Shown here one piece after another: positions 7,630 through 16,800 of a stretch of DNA of 19,852 bases. How positions within the stretch are numbered: the first letter of the stretch is position 1; each line of letters starts with the position of its first letter. The notes under the pieces were generated by a model. That model searched no databases, was not told the origin of the DNA, and was given only the letters and a program-made list of their open reading frames with translations. The stretch lies in the NCBI GenBank assembly GCA_017548445.1, contig JAFYZZ010000089.1:1-19852 (forward strand), written 5' to 3'. This stretch comes from Bacteroidales bacterium (lineage in GTDB: Bacteria; Bacteroidota; Bacteroidia; Bacteroidales; UBA932). A program made the translations under genes and the position numbers.

Positions 7630-10600
7630 ATGTTTAAAAAACTTCGGAGAGTCGCAGGTATCCTAGTGATATTCTGCACTTTGGGGGCAGGCCTCAATGC
7701 CTCTGCCCAGACGCGCACCATCAGCGGCAAGGTGCTGGATCCCGGCGGACAGCCGGTCATCGGCGCCGCCGTCCTGGAGCCCGGTACCACCAACGGAGCC
7801 ACGACCGACCTGGATGGCAATTTCAGCCTCCGCGTCGCGCCCGGCACTTCTCTCGAAGTCTCCTGCATCGGTTACACGACGGTCCGTGTCAAGGCAGAAG
7901 ACGGAATGACGGTCACGCTCGAAGAGGATTCCGAAATGCTGGAAGAGACCATTGTGGTCGGCTACGGCACCCAACGGAAAGCCTCGCTGACCAGCGCCAT
8001 CTCCAACATCCGCAACGAGGAGCTCACCGCCACCAAGCAGAACGACGTCCTGGCCGCCCTGCAGGGCAAGGTTCCGGGACTGCTCATCCGCCAGCGGACG
8101 GGCGATGCGGGCGACTTCAACACGGACCTCAAGCTCCGCGGCTATGATGAGCCGCTGGTCATCGTGGACGGTCTCGTGCGCACGGCTCCCCGCCGCAGCC
8201 AGGAGAACAACACCTCCTACTCCAACAGCAGCTCGGCCGTCCTGGCCCAGCTCAATCCGGAGGACATCGAAAGCATCTCCGTGCTGAAGGACGCTTCCGC
8301 GGCCATCTACGGTATGGGTGCCGAGAACGGCGTCATCCTCGTGACCACCAAGCAGGGCGCCGTGGGCGCCCCGACGGTCAAGTACTCCAACCGCTTCTCC
8401 TTCGGCGTGCCGACTTCCCTCCCGGACGAGGTGGACATCCTCACCTGGTTCAAGGAAGCCAACGACATGCGCGCCAACGTGGGCAAGGAGCCGATGTACT
8501 CCCAGGAGATCATCAACCACTACCTCAACGGCGACGAAGGCTGGACGGACAACCGCTGGTACTCCCAGTTCTACAAGAAGTTCGCCTTCCAGCAGAACCA
8601 CCAGCTGTCCGTAAACGGCGGCAACAACCAGACCCAGTACTACCTGAGCGGCTCCTACAACGACGACCGGGGCATCCTGAACGGACCGGACCTCGGATAC
8701 CGGAGCTTCTCGTTCCAGGGCAACGTCACCACCAACGTCACCAAGGACCTCAAGGTCGTCTTCCAGTCCTCGATGACCTGGAACGACCGCACCAGCACGC
8801 CCCAGAACGCAGCCCAGAACTTCTATACCCGCGGTCTCTACTCCGAGCGCTACATCCCCTGGAACGTGCCCGGAAATCCGACCCACTGGGCCTACAACCC
8901 CGGCAACGAAAGCCGTAACGCCATCGGCGCCCTGAACGGCGCCAACGGTTATGACAAGACCCAGCAGTCTTCCTTCACCAACAGCCTCACCGCCACCTAC
9001 ACCGCCCCGTTCCTGAAGGGCCTCAAGTTCCAGGCGCAGGCTTCCTACGACTTCCAGACCCGCCAGAGCCGCCAGCTCACCCTGGCGTTCCCGCTCTACG
9101 ACTGGCAGACGGACGAGCTGCTCAGCTACAACAAGGACTCCAACGCGCTCACTGAGCGTTGGGACAAGCGCCAGACCCTGTACGGGAAGCTCCAGGCCAA
9201 CTATTCCGCCTCTTTCGGCCTCCACTCCGTCGGCGCGATGCTCGCCGCCGAAGCCACGATGGGCTGGGCGTCCGAGATCCGCGGCGACCGCGAATACGGT
9301 GAGTTCTACACGCACGACATTCTGAACCAGGCCATCGAGTCCACGGCGGAGAACCGGGGCACCCGGAGCAGCACCGCCAAGGCCGGCTACATCGCCCGCG
9401 TCAACTACGAGTACGACGGCAAGTATATGGCCGAAGTGATGGCCCGCTACGACGGCTCCAACTTCTACGCCCCCGGCTACCGCTGGGCCTTCTTCCCCTC
9501 CTACTCCGTCGCGTGGAGAGTCTCCGAGGAGAAGTTCTTCAAGAACCTCCTTCCGTTCGTGACCAACCTGAAGCTGCGCTGGTCGGACGGTATTTCCGGC
9601 AGCAACCAGGGCTCCGCCTACGGCTACCTGCTCGGCTACACCCAGACCGGCAACAACTATATGTTCAACGACAACGCCCCGGTGATGGGATACAACAGCA
9701 CCCAGGTGGCCCAGACCCTCGTCTCCTGGACCCGCACCTATATGCGTGACTTCGGTTTCGACTGGGAGATCAACAAGGGCCTCATCGGCGGTTCCATCGA
9801 CTGGTTCTGGCGCACCCAGACCGGAAAGCAGGCGCAGCCTTCCGCCACCGTCCCGGATATGTACGGCATCAACCTCCCGTACCTGAACCTCGACGCCACG
9901 CAGAACGTGGGCATCGACCTCGAGCTCTCGCACCGGATGCGTTTCAAGGATTTCAGCTACCGCGTCACCGCGACCGCCACCTTCACGCGCGAGCGCGATA
10001 CCTATCAGGAAGCGGAGCGCTCCGCCATCTACACTTCCGCCCAGAACTACTTCGAGAAACACACCGAAGGCCGCTGGGACAACGCGCTGGAAGGCAAATA
10101 CTATGAGTGGAACGGCCGGGGCCAGTTCGTCAGCTGGAGCGACATCTTCGACTATCCCGTGCTCTACAGCACCAGCAGCAAGAACAGCAACATGACCGCG
10201 ATGCTGCCGGGTATGTACAAGATCGAGGACCGCAACGGCGACGGCGTCATCACCGCCGAAGACCGCTACTACTCCTGGAAGGAAGGCAACCCGCCGCTCC
10301 AGTTCGGCCTGATGATCTTCCTGGAATGGAAGGACTTCGACCTCAGCGCCACCTTCAACGGCGCTGCCCTGAGCCACAAGAACATGCAGCTCTCCGGCGG
10401 TATGGGCTATGGCCACAGCAAGACCCTCTTCGTCAACCACCTCGACCACTACCGGCTCGCCGAGGGCTACGACGACCCGCGCGATCCGCAGTCCGTCTGG
10501 GTGCCCGGCTACTGGCCGGCCCTGGCTCCCGCCACCGGCGCCGAGGACGCCACCTCGAACGCCACCTACCGCTACACGCAGCCCTACTCCTGGGTGGACA

Positions 10601-10833
10601 ACTCGTTCTTCCGCCTGAAGAGCCTCGAGATCGGCTACAACATCCCGAAGTCGCTGCTCGGCAAGGTGCACGTCAAGAGCGCCCGCGTCCACTTCAGCGC
10701 CACTAACCTCCTCACGTTCTGCAACCCGATCGTGAAGGTCTGGGACCCGGAGACCTACCAGAGTTCCCGTCGCGGCGCCAGCGGCGCCCCGCTCCTCAAG
10801 ACCTACGTTTTTGGACTCAGCATCAGCTTCTAA
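7630..10833 (+). CDS. SusC/RagA-family TonB-linked outer membrane transporter (pair 2)
   Basis: This is an outer-membrane importer working with the SusD encoded 12 bp downstream, 1067 residues. MFKKLRRVAGILVIF...LNASAQ is the signal peptide, which fixes the ATG after an A-rich leader. The carboxypeptidase-regulatory-like domain includes GKVLDPGGQPVIGAAV. The TonB box ETIVVGYG is at about 106-113. The plug contains LVIVDGLV and, near 212, IESISVLKDASAAIYG. Between these plug motifs sits an Arg/Ser/Asn-rich stretch of about 24 residues (roughly 184-207), some 17 longer than in SusC1. An EF-hand-like loop DRNGDGVITAED lies near 867-878. The barrel ends YVFGLSISF with the terminal Phe. Glycine codons are mostly GGC here, unlike susC3. 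The substrate is unknown. Confidence 0.93.
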   Translation: MFKKLRRVAGILVIFCTLGAGLNASAQTRTISGKVLDPGGQPVIGAAVLEPGTTNGATTDLDGNFSLRVAPGTSLEVSCIGYTTVRVKAEDGMTVTLEEDSEMLEETIVVGYGTQRKASLTSAISNIRNEELTATKQNDVLAALQGKVPGLLIRQRTGDAGDFNTDLKLRGYDEPLVIVDGLVRTAPRRSQENNTSYSNSSSAVLAQLNPEDIESISVLKDASAAIYGMGAENGVILVTTKQGAVGAPTVKYSNRFSFGVPTSLPDEVDILTWFKEANDMRANVGKEPMYSQEIINHYLNGDEGWTDNRWYSQFYKKFAFQQNHQLSVNGGNNQTQYYLSGSYNDDRGILNGPDLGYRSFSFQGNVTTNVTKDLKVVFQSSMTWNDRTSTPQNAAQNFYTRGLYSERYIPWNVPGNPTHWAYNPGNESRNAIGALNGANGYDKTQQSSFTNSLTATYTAPFLKGLKFQAQASYDFQTRQSRQLTLAFPLYDWQTDELLSYNKDSNALTERWDKRQTLYGKLQANYSASFGLHSVGAMLAAEATMGWASEIRGDREYGEFYTHDILNQAIESTAENRGTRSSTAKAGYIARVNYEYDGKYMAEVMARYDGSNFYAPGYRWAFFPSYSVAWRVSEEKFFKNLLPFVTNLKLRWSDGISGSNQGSAYGYLLGYTQTGNNYMFNDNAPVMGYNSTQVAQTLVSWTRTYMRDFGFDWEINKGLIGGSIDWFWRTQTGKQAQPSATVPDMYGINLPYLNLDATQNVGIDLELSHRMRFKDFSYRVTATATFTRERDTYQEAERSAIYTSAQNYFEKHTEGRWDNALEGKYYEWNGRGQFVSWSDIFDYPVLYSTSSKNSNMTAMLPGMYKIEDRNGDGVITAEDRYYSWKEGNPPLQFGLMIFLEWKDFDLSATFNGAALSHKNMQLSGGMGYGHSKTLFVNHLDHYRLAEGYDDPRDPQSVWVPGYWPALAPATGAEDATSNATYRYTQPYSWVDNSFFRLKSLEIGYNIPKSLLGKVHVKSARVHFSATNLLTFCNPIVKVWDPETYQSSRRGASGAPLLKTYVFGLSISF

Positions 10834-10845
10834 ACTTACAGAGAG

Positions 10846-12777
10846 ATGAAAAAGATATTTAAATATACCCTGGCCATCGTCCTCGGCCTCAGCCTGTGCT
10901 CCTGCGACAAGCTGTTCGACAGCCTGGAGGGAGACCTCACCAGAATGTCCGAGGCGGACATGACTTCGAGCCAGGCCGGTATGGAGAAGCTCCTGTCCGA
11001 CGTGTACAACGCCATCCCGATGGACGCGTTCAACACCAAGGACCAGAGCACGACCCTGGCCACCTATTCCAAGGGTGCCGACTACAACGTCAACGTGACC
11101 GGCTTCTGGAACTACACGCAGATGCGTTCGATCAACTATTTCATCCAGCTGGTGGACGTTGCCCTGGAAAAGAACGCCATCAACCAGGCCACGCGCGACG
11201 CGATGCTCGGCGAGGCGATCTTTGCCCGCGCCTACTGCTATTTCGCCATGGTACGGCGCTACGGCGGCGTCCCCATCGTCACCGAACCGCTCGACAAGTA
11301 CTACGACGGCGACAAGAACGAAGGGCTCTACGTCCCGCGCAGCACCGAGAAGGAAACCTGGGATTTCGTGATCTCGGAACTCGACAAGGCCATCTCCCTG
11401 CTTCCTGAATCCCGCAACGACGGAAAGTACCGCGCCACCAAGTGGGCCGCCCTCGGACTCCAGTCCCGCGTCGCCCTCTACGCCGCGTCCGTCAGCAAGT
11501 ACTGGGACAAGGAGGCGATCCCGGCCAACTACAAATCCGTGCAGCAGAAGCTCACCTATATGGAGGCTTCCTACGCGGACGCGTACTACGCCAAGTGCAT
11601 CGAGGCCTGCGAGGCCATCATGAATTCCGGCAAGTTCTCCCTCTACGGAGGCGCGACCACGTCGGTGGCGACCGCGAAAGAGAATCTCACCAACCTCTTC
11701 CTGGAGCGTCAGGACTGCGAATTCATCTTCGGCAAGAGCTACAAGAACGGCCAGACCGACGCCGACAACTCCTTCGACATCACCTTCTCCCCGAACCAGG
11801 CGCACGAGACGGCAACCAACAAGGCGTGGGGCAACTACTCCGTCACCTCCGACCTCGTGGACCTCTACGACGACTATGACGCCGCCGGCGCCCGCAAGGA
11901 CGGCACGGTGAAGACCCGTAAGGACGGCAAGGAAGACGAGTACTTCGCGCAGATCATCACAGCTGCCTCTTCCTTCGACAAGGACGCCGACTTCATCCGC
12001 TACGACAACCTCGCGGACCCGTTCAAGGACAAGGACGCCCGCTTCCAGGCCTGGGTGCTCTATCCGGGCGCCGCGTTCCGCGGCATCGACATCATGGCGC
12101 AGGGCGGCATCTGGGTGAACGGCCAGGATCCCGTCTTCTACGAGAACAATTCCTACACCGTCGGCGACACGAAGTACTACGGACTGGGCGCCGCCAGCGA
12201 GGACAACATCTCCGCCTTCATCCGCATCGGTTCTTCCGCCACGAGCAACCACGCCTATTTCTGGAGCACCTGCTTCGGCATCCGGAAGTTCCTGGATCCC
12301 AACAAGGCCCTGGTCTATTCCTCCAACCCCTGGTGCGACATCCGCTACGCGGAAATCCTGCTGAACTATGCCGAAGCCGTGGCTGAAAGCGGCAAGGGCG
12401 ATGCGGCCAAGGCCAAGGACGCCCTCAACGCCATCCGCCACCGCGCCGCCTTCACGGACGACGTCGCCCTCACCCTGGACAATGTCCTGCACGAGCGTCA
12501 GGTCGAGTTCGCCTTCGAAGGCCACGAGAGCTACACCCTCTACCGTCGCCGCGCCTACCTGAACAACCGGAGCGGCGTCGTGTACCGCAAGCACACCCTG
12601 CTGCCGGTGCTCGACCTGCGCGACGGCACGCCCAAGTACATCTTCCCGCGCGTGAACGTCTATCACGGAGACGTGCAGTTCTCCAGCACCGGTCTCAACA
12701 CCGACCAGCTCGACTATTACGGTTCGATCAACGATTTCAACAAGAACGGCCTGACGCCCAACCCGTCTCAGGAATAA
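10846..12777 (+). CDS. SusD/RagB-family surface lipoprotein (pair 2)
   Basis: This is the ligand-binding lid for SusC2, 643 residues, at the long end for the family. The signal MKKIFKYTLAIVLGLSLCSC places the lipidated Cys at residue 20. The helical-repeat core includes EAIFARAYCYFAMVRRYGG from about 123, and later IRYAEILLNYAEAVAESG. The C-terminal motif near 550 begins ERQVEFAFEGH as usual but continues with ESYTLYRRR where most homologues have R(F/W)xDLxRW, so the hinge after this helix has diverged. AGAGAG just before the ATG may serve as a weak ribosome-binding site. It lies between susC2 and the DUF3823-type gene in what appears to be one operon. Confidence 0.91.
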   Translation: MKKIFKYTLAIVLGLSLCSCDKLFDSLEGDLTRMSEADMTSSQAGMEKLLSDVYNAIPMDAFNTKDQSTTLATYSKGADYNVNVTGFWNYTQMRSINYFIQLVDVALEKNAINQATRDAMLGEAIFARAYCYFAMVRRYGGVPIVTEPLDKYYDGDKNEGLYVPRSTEKETWDFVISELDKAISLLPESRNDGKYRATKWAALGLQSRVALYAASVSKYWDKEAIPANYKSVQQKLTYMEASYADAYYAKCIEACEAIMNSGKFSLYGGATTSVATAKENLTNLFLERQDCEFIFGKSYKNGQTDADNSFDITFSPNQAHETATNKAWGNYSVTSDLVDLYDDYDAAGARKDGTVKTRKDGKEDEYFAQIITAASSFDKDADFIRYDNLADPFKDKDARFQAWVLYPGAAFRGIDIMAQGGIWVNGQDPVFYENNSYTVGDTKYYGLGAASEDNISAFIRIGSSATSNHAYFWSTCFGIRKFLDPNKALVYSSNPWCDIRYAEILLNYAEAVAESGKGDAAKAKDALNAIRHRAAFTDDVALTLDNVLHERQVEFAFEGHESYTLYRRRAYLNNRSGVVYRKHTLLPVLDLRDGTPKYIFPRVNVYHGDVQFSSTGLNTDQLDYYGSINDFNKNGLTPNPSQE

Positions 12778-12793
12778 TTAAACGATTTAAAGT

Positions 12794-13567
12794 ATGAAAA
12801 AGATATTAGCATTACTTTCCCTGCTCATCCTTGCGACTTCCTGCGACTGGTTTGTCTTCGACAACCAGGACAGCTGGGACGCGCAGGTCGAAGGAAGGAT
12901 CCTGGACAGCAAGACCGGACAGCCGGTACAGTTCGCCTTCCCGAACACGTCCACCATCTCGGTCTATGAAGAAGGCTGGGACAAGGAGGAAGCCCAGAAA
13001 TGGTATGTCAAGTGCAACGGCACCTACCGCAACAAGCTCGTCTGGGCCGGCACGTACAGGATGGAGACCGTCAAGCAGAACTTCTACCCGGTCTCCCTGC
13101 CCTTCACCCTGAAGAAAGGCGCCAACACCGTCGACTTCACCGTGACGCCGTACGCCCGCATCATCGATCCCGAAATCACGTACAAGGACGGCAAGATCAT
13201 CGCCAGCTTCAAGGTGGAGGTCGAAGACGCCGAAAAGACCCCCAACGTGGATGTCGCCCTCTTCGGCTTCACCGACAGGTGGGTCAGCGACGGAAATAAT
13301 AATTTCGATTTCGACAAAACGCAGAAGGACGGCAAGCAGAAGAAGATCCAGGCCATCGACGGCAGCGAGACCATCGTACTCAGCATAGACACGTCCAAGG
13401 ACAGTGGAATGCAGTTTGCCTACAAGCGCGACCACTACCTCCGCATCGGAGCGGTGGCTACCGGCAACAAGGACAACACCGGCAAATGCTACAACTTCTC
13501 CCCGGTCTTCAAGATGTCCAGCGACTTCTCCAGGGTGGAAGAGATCACAAATTGGGACGAAGAGTAA
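12794..13567 (+). CDS. DUF3823-type surface lipoprotein
   Basis: This is a 257-residue lipoprotein with signal MKKILALLSLLILATSC and lipidated Cys17. A first beta domain starts VEGRILDSKTGQPVQ at about 32-45 and continues through GTYRNKLVWAGTY. Next comes VTPYARI, which in this family joins the first domain to a C-terminal beta-sandwich. This order and the motifs match my memory of DUF3823, a family found beside SusC/SusD genes in Bacteroidota. It starts 16 bp after susD2 and is followed by a terminator, so it is the last gene of a three-gene operon. Position and lipidation suggest a surface accessory binder, comparable in role to SusE-type or glycan-binding lipoproteins. The family has no established biochemical activity that I know of. 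Confidence 0.8.
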   Translation: MKKILALLSLLILATSCDWFVFDNQDSWDAQVEGRILDSKTGQPVQFAFPNTSTISVYEEGWDKEEAQKWYVKCNGTYRNKLVWAGTYRMETVKQNFYPVSLPFTLKKGANTVDFTVTPYARIIDPEITYKDGKIIASFKVEVEDAEKTPNVDVALFGFTDRWVSDGNNNFDFDKTQKDGKQKKIQAIDGSETIVLSIDTSKDSGMQFAYKRDHYLRIGAVATGNKDNTGKCYNFSPVFKMSSDFSRVEEITNWDEE

Positions 13568-13589
13568 TCCTTTTTTCCATAAACGCAAT

Positions 13590-13625
13590 GAAAGGGCCCC
13601 CTAGCGGGCCCTTTCTAATTTTCCG
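13590..13625 (+). terminator. Terminator after the DUF3823-type gene
   Basis: A 10-bp perfect stem, GAAAGGGCCC at 13590-13599 and GGGCCCTTTC at 13606-13615, has a 6-nt loop and is followed by TAATTTT. The stem is very stable, but the T-tract is interrupted. It should end the susC2-susD2-lipoprotein transcript. Confidence 0.8.
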
Positions 13626-13700
13626 TCAATAACATTTAAAAATCCGCCACGGAACTCGCTGGATGTATCAATAATCTGTTTTTAAAAGTCTTTTATTGAT
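13626..13700 (+). repeat. TCAATAA direct/inverted repeats upstream of susC3
   Basis: ATCAATAA at 13667-13674 and TTATTGAT at 13693-13700 form a perfect 8-bp inverted repeat with an 18-nt AT-rich spacer. A further direct copy, TCAATAA, is at 13626-13632. The inverted repeat ends immediately before the TTTG at 13702-13705 upstream of the susC3 -7 element, a natural activator position. The function is inferred, and AT-rich context makes chance matches easier. Confidence 0.3.
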
Positions 13701-13701
13701 T

Positions 13702-13737
13702 TTTGAACGCCGCATGCGGGCGAATCTCCTATTTTTG
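13702..13737 (+). promoter_or_regulatory. susC3 promoter with a palindrome in its spacer
   Basis: TATTTTTG at 13730-13737 matches the Bacteroidota -7 consensus TAnnTTTG, and TTTG at 13702-13705 resembles the -33 element. The spacer is 24 nt, longer than the usual 19-21, and contains a perfect 10-bp palindrome CCGCATGCGG at 13710-13719. This GC-rich block stands out in an AT-rich region. The leader to the susC3 ATG would be about 69 nt. A protein bound in the spacer could repress or realign the promoter; that is inference. Confidence 0.45.
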
Positions 13738-13806
13738 TTCCGACACAGATGCTACGCGAAAAACTATTTACACCAATCCTATAATTAATCCTTAATTAAA
13801 ACGCAC

Positions 13807-16800
13807 ATGCTAAAACATCTGATGAAGGTGGCGAGTGTCATGATGATACTCCTCACTTCGCTTGGAAGCATTTCTGCTTTCGCCCAGAACCGAACCATCA
13901 GCGGCAAAGTCGTTGACACCGGCGGACAGCCGGTTATCGGCGCCGCCGTCACCGTGGTCGGCAATTCCCGCATCGGCGCAGCTACGGACCTCAATGGCGC
14001 ATTCTCGCTGAGTGTCCCCGCAGGAGCCAACATCTCCGTCGAGAGCATTGGCTACAAGACGCAGACCTTCGCCGTCGGCAACCAATCCACTTTCAACATC
14101 GTTCTTGAAGAAGACACCGAAATGCTCGAAGAGACCGTGGTTATCGGTTACGGTGTCCAGAAGAAGAGCGACCTGACCGGTTCAGTGTCCTCCGTCCGCG
14201 AGAGCGATCTCCGCAACCAGTCCACCACCGACGCCGGTGCCGCCCTCCAGGGCCGCGCTTCCGGTGTCCGCATCATTAACAACGGTGCTCCTGGTGAGAA
14301 GTCCTCGATCCGCGTCCGCGGTACCTCTTCCAATGGCTCCAGCCAGGGTCCGCTCCTCGTCGTGGACGGCCTCCAGGTCGACAACATCCAGTATCTGGAT
14401 CCTTCCATGATCGAGTCCATCGAGGTCCTGAAGGATGCCGCTTCCGCCGCCATCTACGGTGCGCAGGCCGGTAACGGTGTCATCCTCATCACCACGAAGT
14501 CCGGTTCCGAGGGCAGGGCCAGCGTGACCTACACCGGCCGCGCCGTCCTCCAGAACTTCAGCAAGCGCCCGATGATGCGCCGCGCCGACCTCCTCAAGTA
14601 CCTCACCTATGAGTACCAGGAGACCAACCCGACCTTCGTCGAGAGCAGCCTCAAGAACTTTGACTATTCTCACCCCGACTATGAGAACGGCGTCATCGAT
14701 CAGGATTGGGTCGACGCCTATATCGAGCCGACCTGGAGCCAGCAGCATACTTTCAGCTTCTCCGGCGGTAACAAGAACGGTCACTTCTTCACCTCCCTCA
14801 ACTACGTTTACAACAACGGTGTCGTCCGTGGTGACAAGGATGTGTACAATCGTCTCTCCGCTCAGGTCAACGCCGACTACCAGCTGTTCAAATGGTTGAA
14901 GGTCAGCACCAACAACTCCATCGAGAAATGGTCGACCAAGAGCGTTTCCCAGCGTGGTTATTCCTCCTCCTTCGAGAACATGCTCCTTATGGACCCGTGT
15001 ACTCCGGTCTATTGGAAGACCCTCGACGAGATGCCCGCTGACGCAAGACAGATCTACGAGAAGGTGCAGGCCGGCGATCCCGACACGCGCCCCTACCGTT
15101 TCCTCGGCGACGAGAACGGCTGGTTCGCCAACACCAAGTACTCCGACGTGGAAGGTAGCCCGTTCGCCAAGCGCGACGCCACCGATTCCTCCAACGGCGG
15201 CATCAACCTCAGAGGTAACATGTCCGCTGATCTGACCCCGATCAAGGGCCTGACGATCACCAGCCGCTTCGGCTACCGTATCGGCGCCGGTGTCCAGCAC
15301 AGCTACACCGCTCCGTACTACGTGGGCCGCGGTTCCCAGGACAACTACAGCATCTCCGCCAACTCCAGCTTCTCCATCAACTGGCAGTGGGAGAACTTCG
15401 CGAACTATATGTTCAAGCTCGGCAAGCACGACTTCACCGCCATGGTCGGTATGGGTTACTATGAGGGTATGTCCGACGGCGTGAACGCCAGCGCCAACGG
15501 CGCCGACATCCTCTCCGCCTACGAGCCGCAGTACCAGTATCTGAACTATGTGAAGAAGGACGCTACCAAGGAAATCGGCAACGCCCCCAGCAGAAACGCG
15601 AATATGGCTTACTTCGGCCGTCTCATCTGGAACTACGACAACCGCTATAGCCTCCAGGTCAACTTCCGCGCCGACGCTTACGACTCCTCCACCCTGCCGG
15701 CCAACAACCGCTGGGGCTACTTCCCTTCCATCTCCGGTGGTTGGACCATCAGCAACGAGCGCTTCTTCAAGGAGAACGTCTCCCGCGACGCCATCTCCTT
15801 CCTGAAACTCCGCGCCTCCTGGGGCCACAACGGTAACATCAACACCATCCGCGGTGGTTACAGATATGCGACCAGCATCTCCGTCGGTAACGGTTGGTAT
15901 CAGTACGGTGTGGACAAGATCGGTTCCACCTTCGGTTCCTCCCCGAACCTCGGCAGCGGCCTTCCTAACCCGAACCTCCGCTGGGAAGTCTCCGAGCAGC
16001 TTGACCTCGGTATCAACTCCCGCTTCCTCAACAACCGCCTGACCTTCGATGCCGTCTACTACAGAAAGCATACGAAAGACATGCTCTTCTCGATTTCCAT
16101 CCCGCCTGAGCTCGGCGCCGGCAGCACCACCGTCAACGGCGGTCTCGTGCGCAACAGCGGTTGGGAATTCGATCTCGGTTGGAGAGACCACATCGGCGAG
16201 TTCAACTACAGCATCAGCGCCAACCTTACGTACAACAAGAACATCGTGCTCGCGCTGGCAGACCGTGCCGCACGTTCCACCAGCGACCCGGCCAGCGGTA
16301 CCAACTTTAAGATCCGCACCGCCTTCGAGCCCGGTTACCCGATCCACTACCTCCTGGGTTACATCTATGACGGTGTTGCCGAAGAGAACGTCTATGCTAC
16401 CGACGCCAACGGCGAGTTCATCCTCGACAAGGGCGAGAAGATCCTGATGTTCAAGCCGGGTGACCCGGTCATCCGCGATATCAACCACGATGCCACCATC
16501 GGTCCCGATGATATGACCTACATCGGCCAGGGTGCCGCCCCGTTGACCTACGGTCTCAACATCAACCTTTCCTGGAAGGGCTTCGACTTCGCTATGTCCG
16601 GTGCCGGCGCTGGCGGAAACGTCATCATCCCGGTCCTCCACCGTACTGGCTTCAAGAACAGCATGAAGGTTTACCTGGACAACGCCCGTACCCCGGAGAA
16701 TCCTAACGGTTACATGCCGCACCCGTCCAAGACGGTCGCCGCCGACACCGAGTTCTGGTCCTCCACCGGTAACCTGTTCAAGGGTGACTTCTTCCGCATC

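Noticed and set aside
7663..12666. A 1667-codon open frame on the minus strand, antisense to susC2 and susD2, with a similar 958-codon one opposite susC1 (2455-5331)
   Set aside because: Composition is dominated by Val, Gly, Ala, Asp and Leu with no domain motifs, as expected when C-ending codons of a GC-rich gene are read backwards. The sense frames have clear families and signal peptides.
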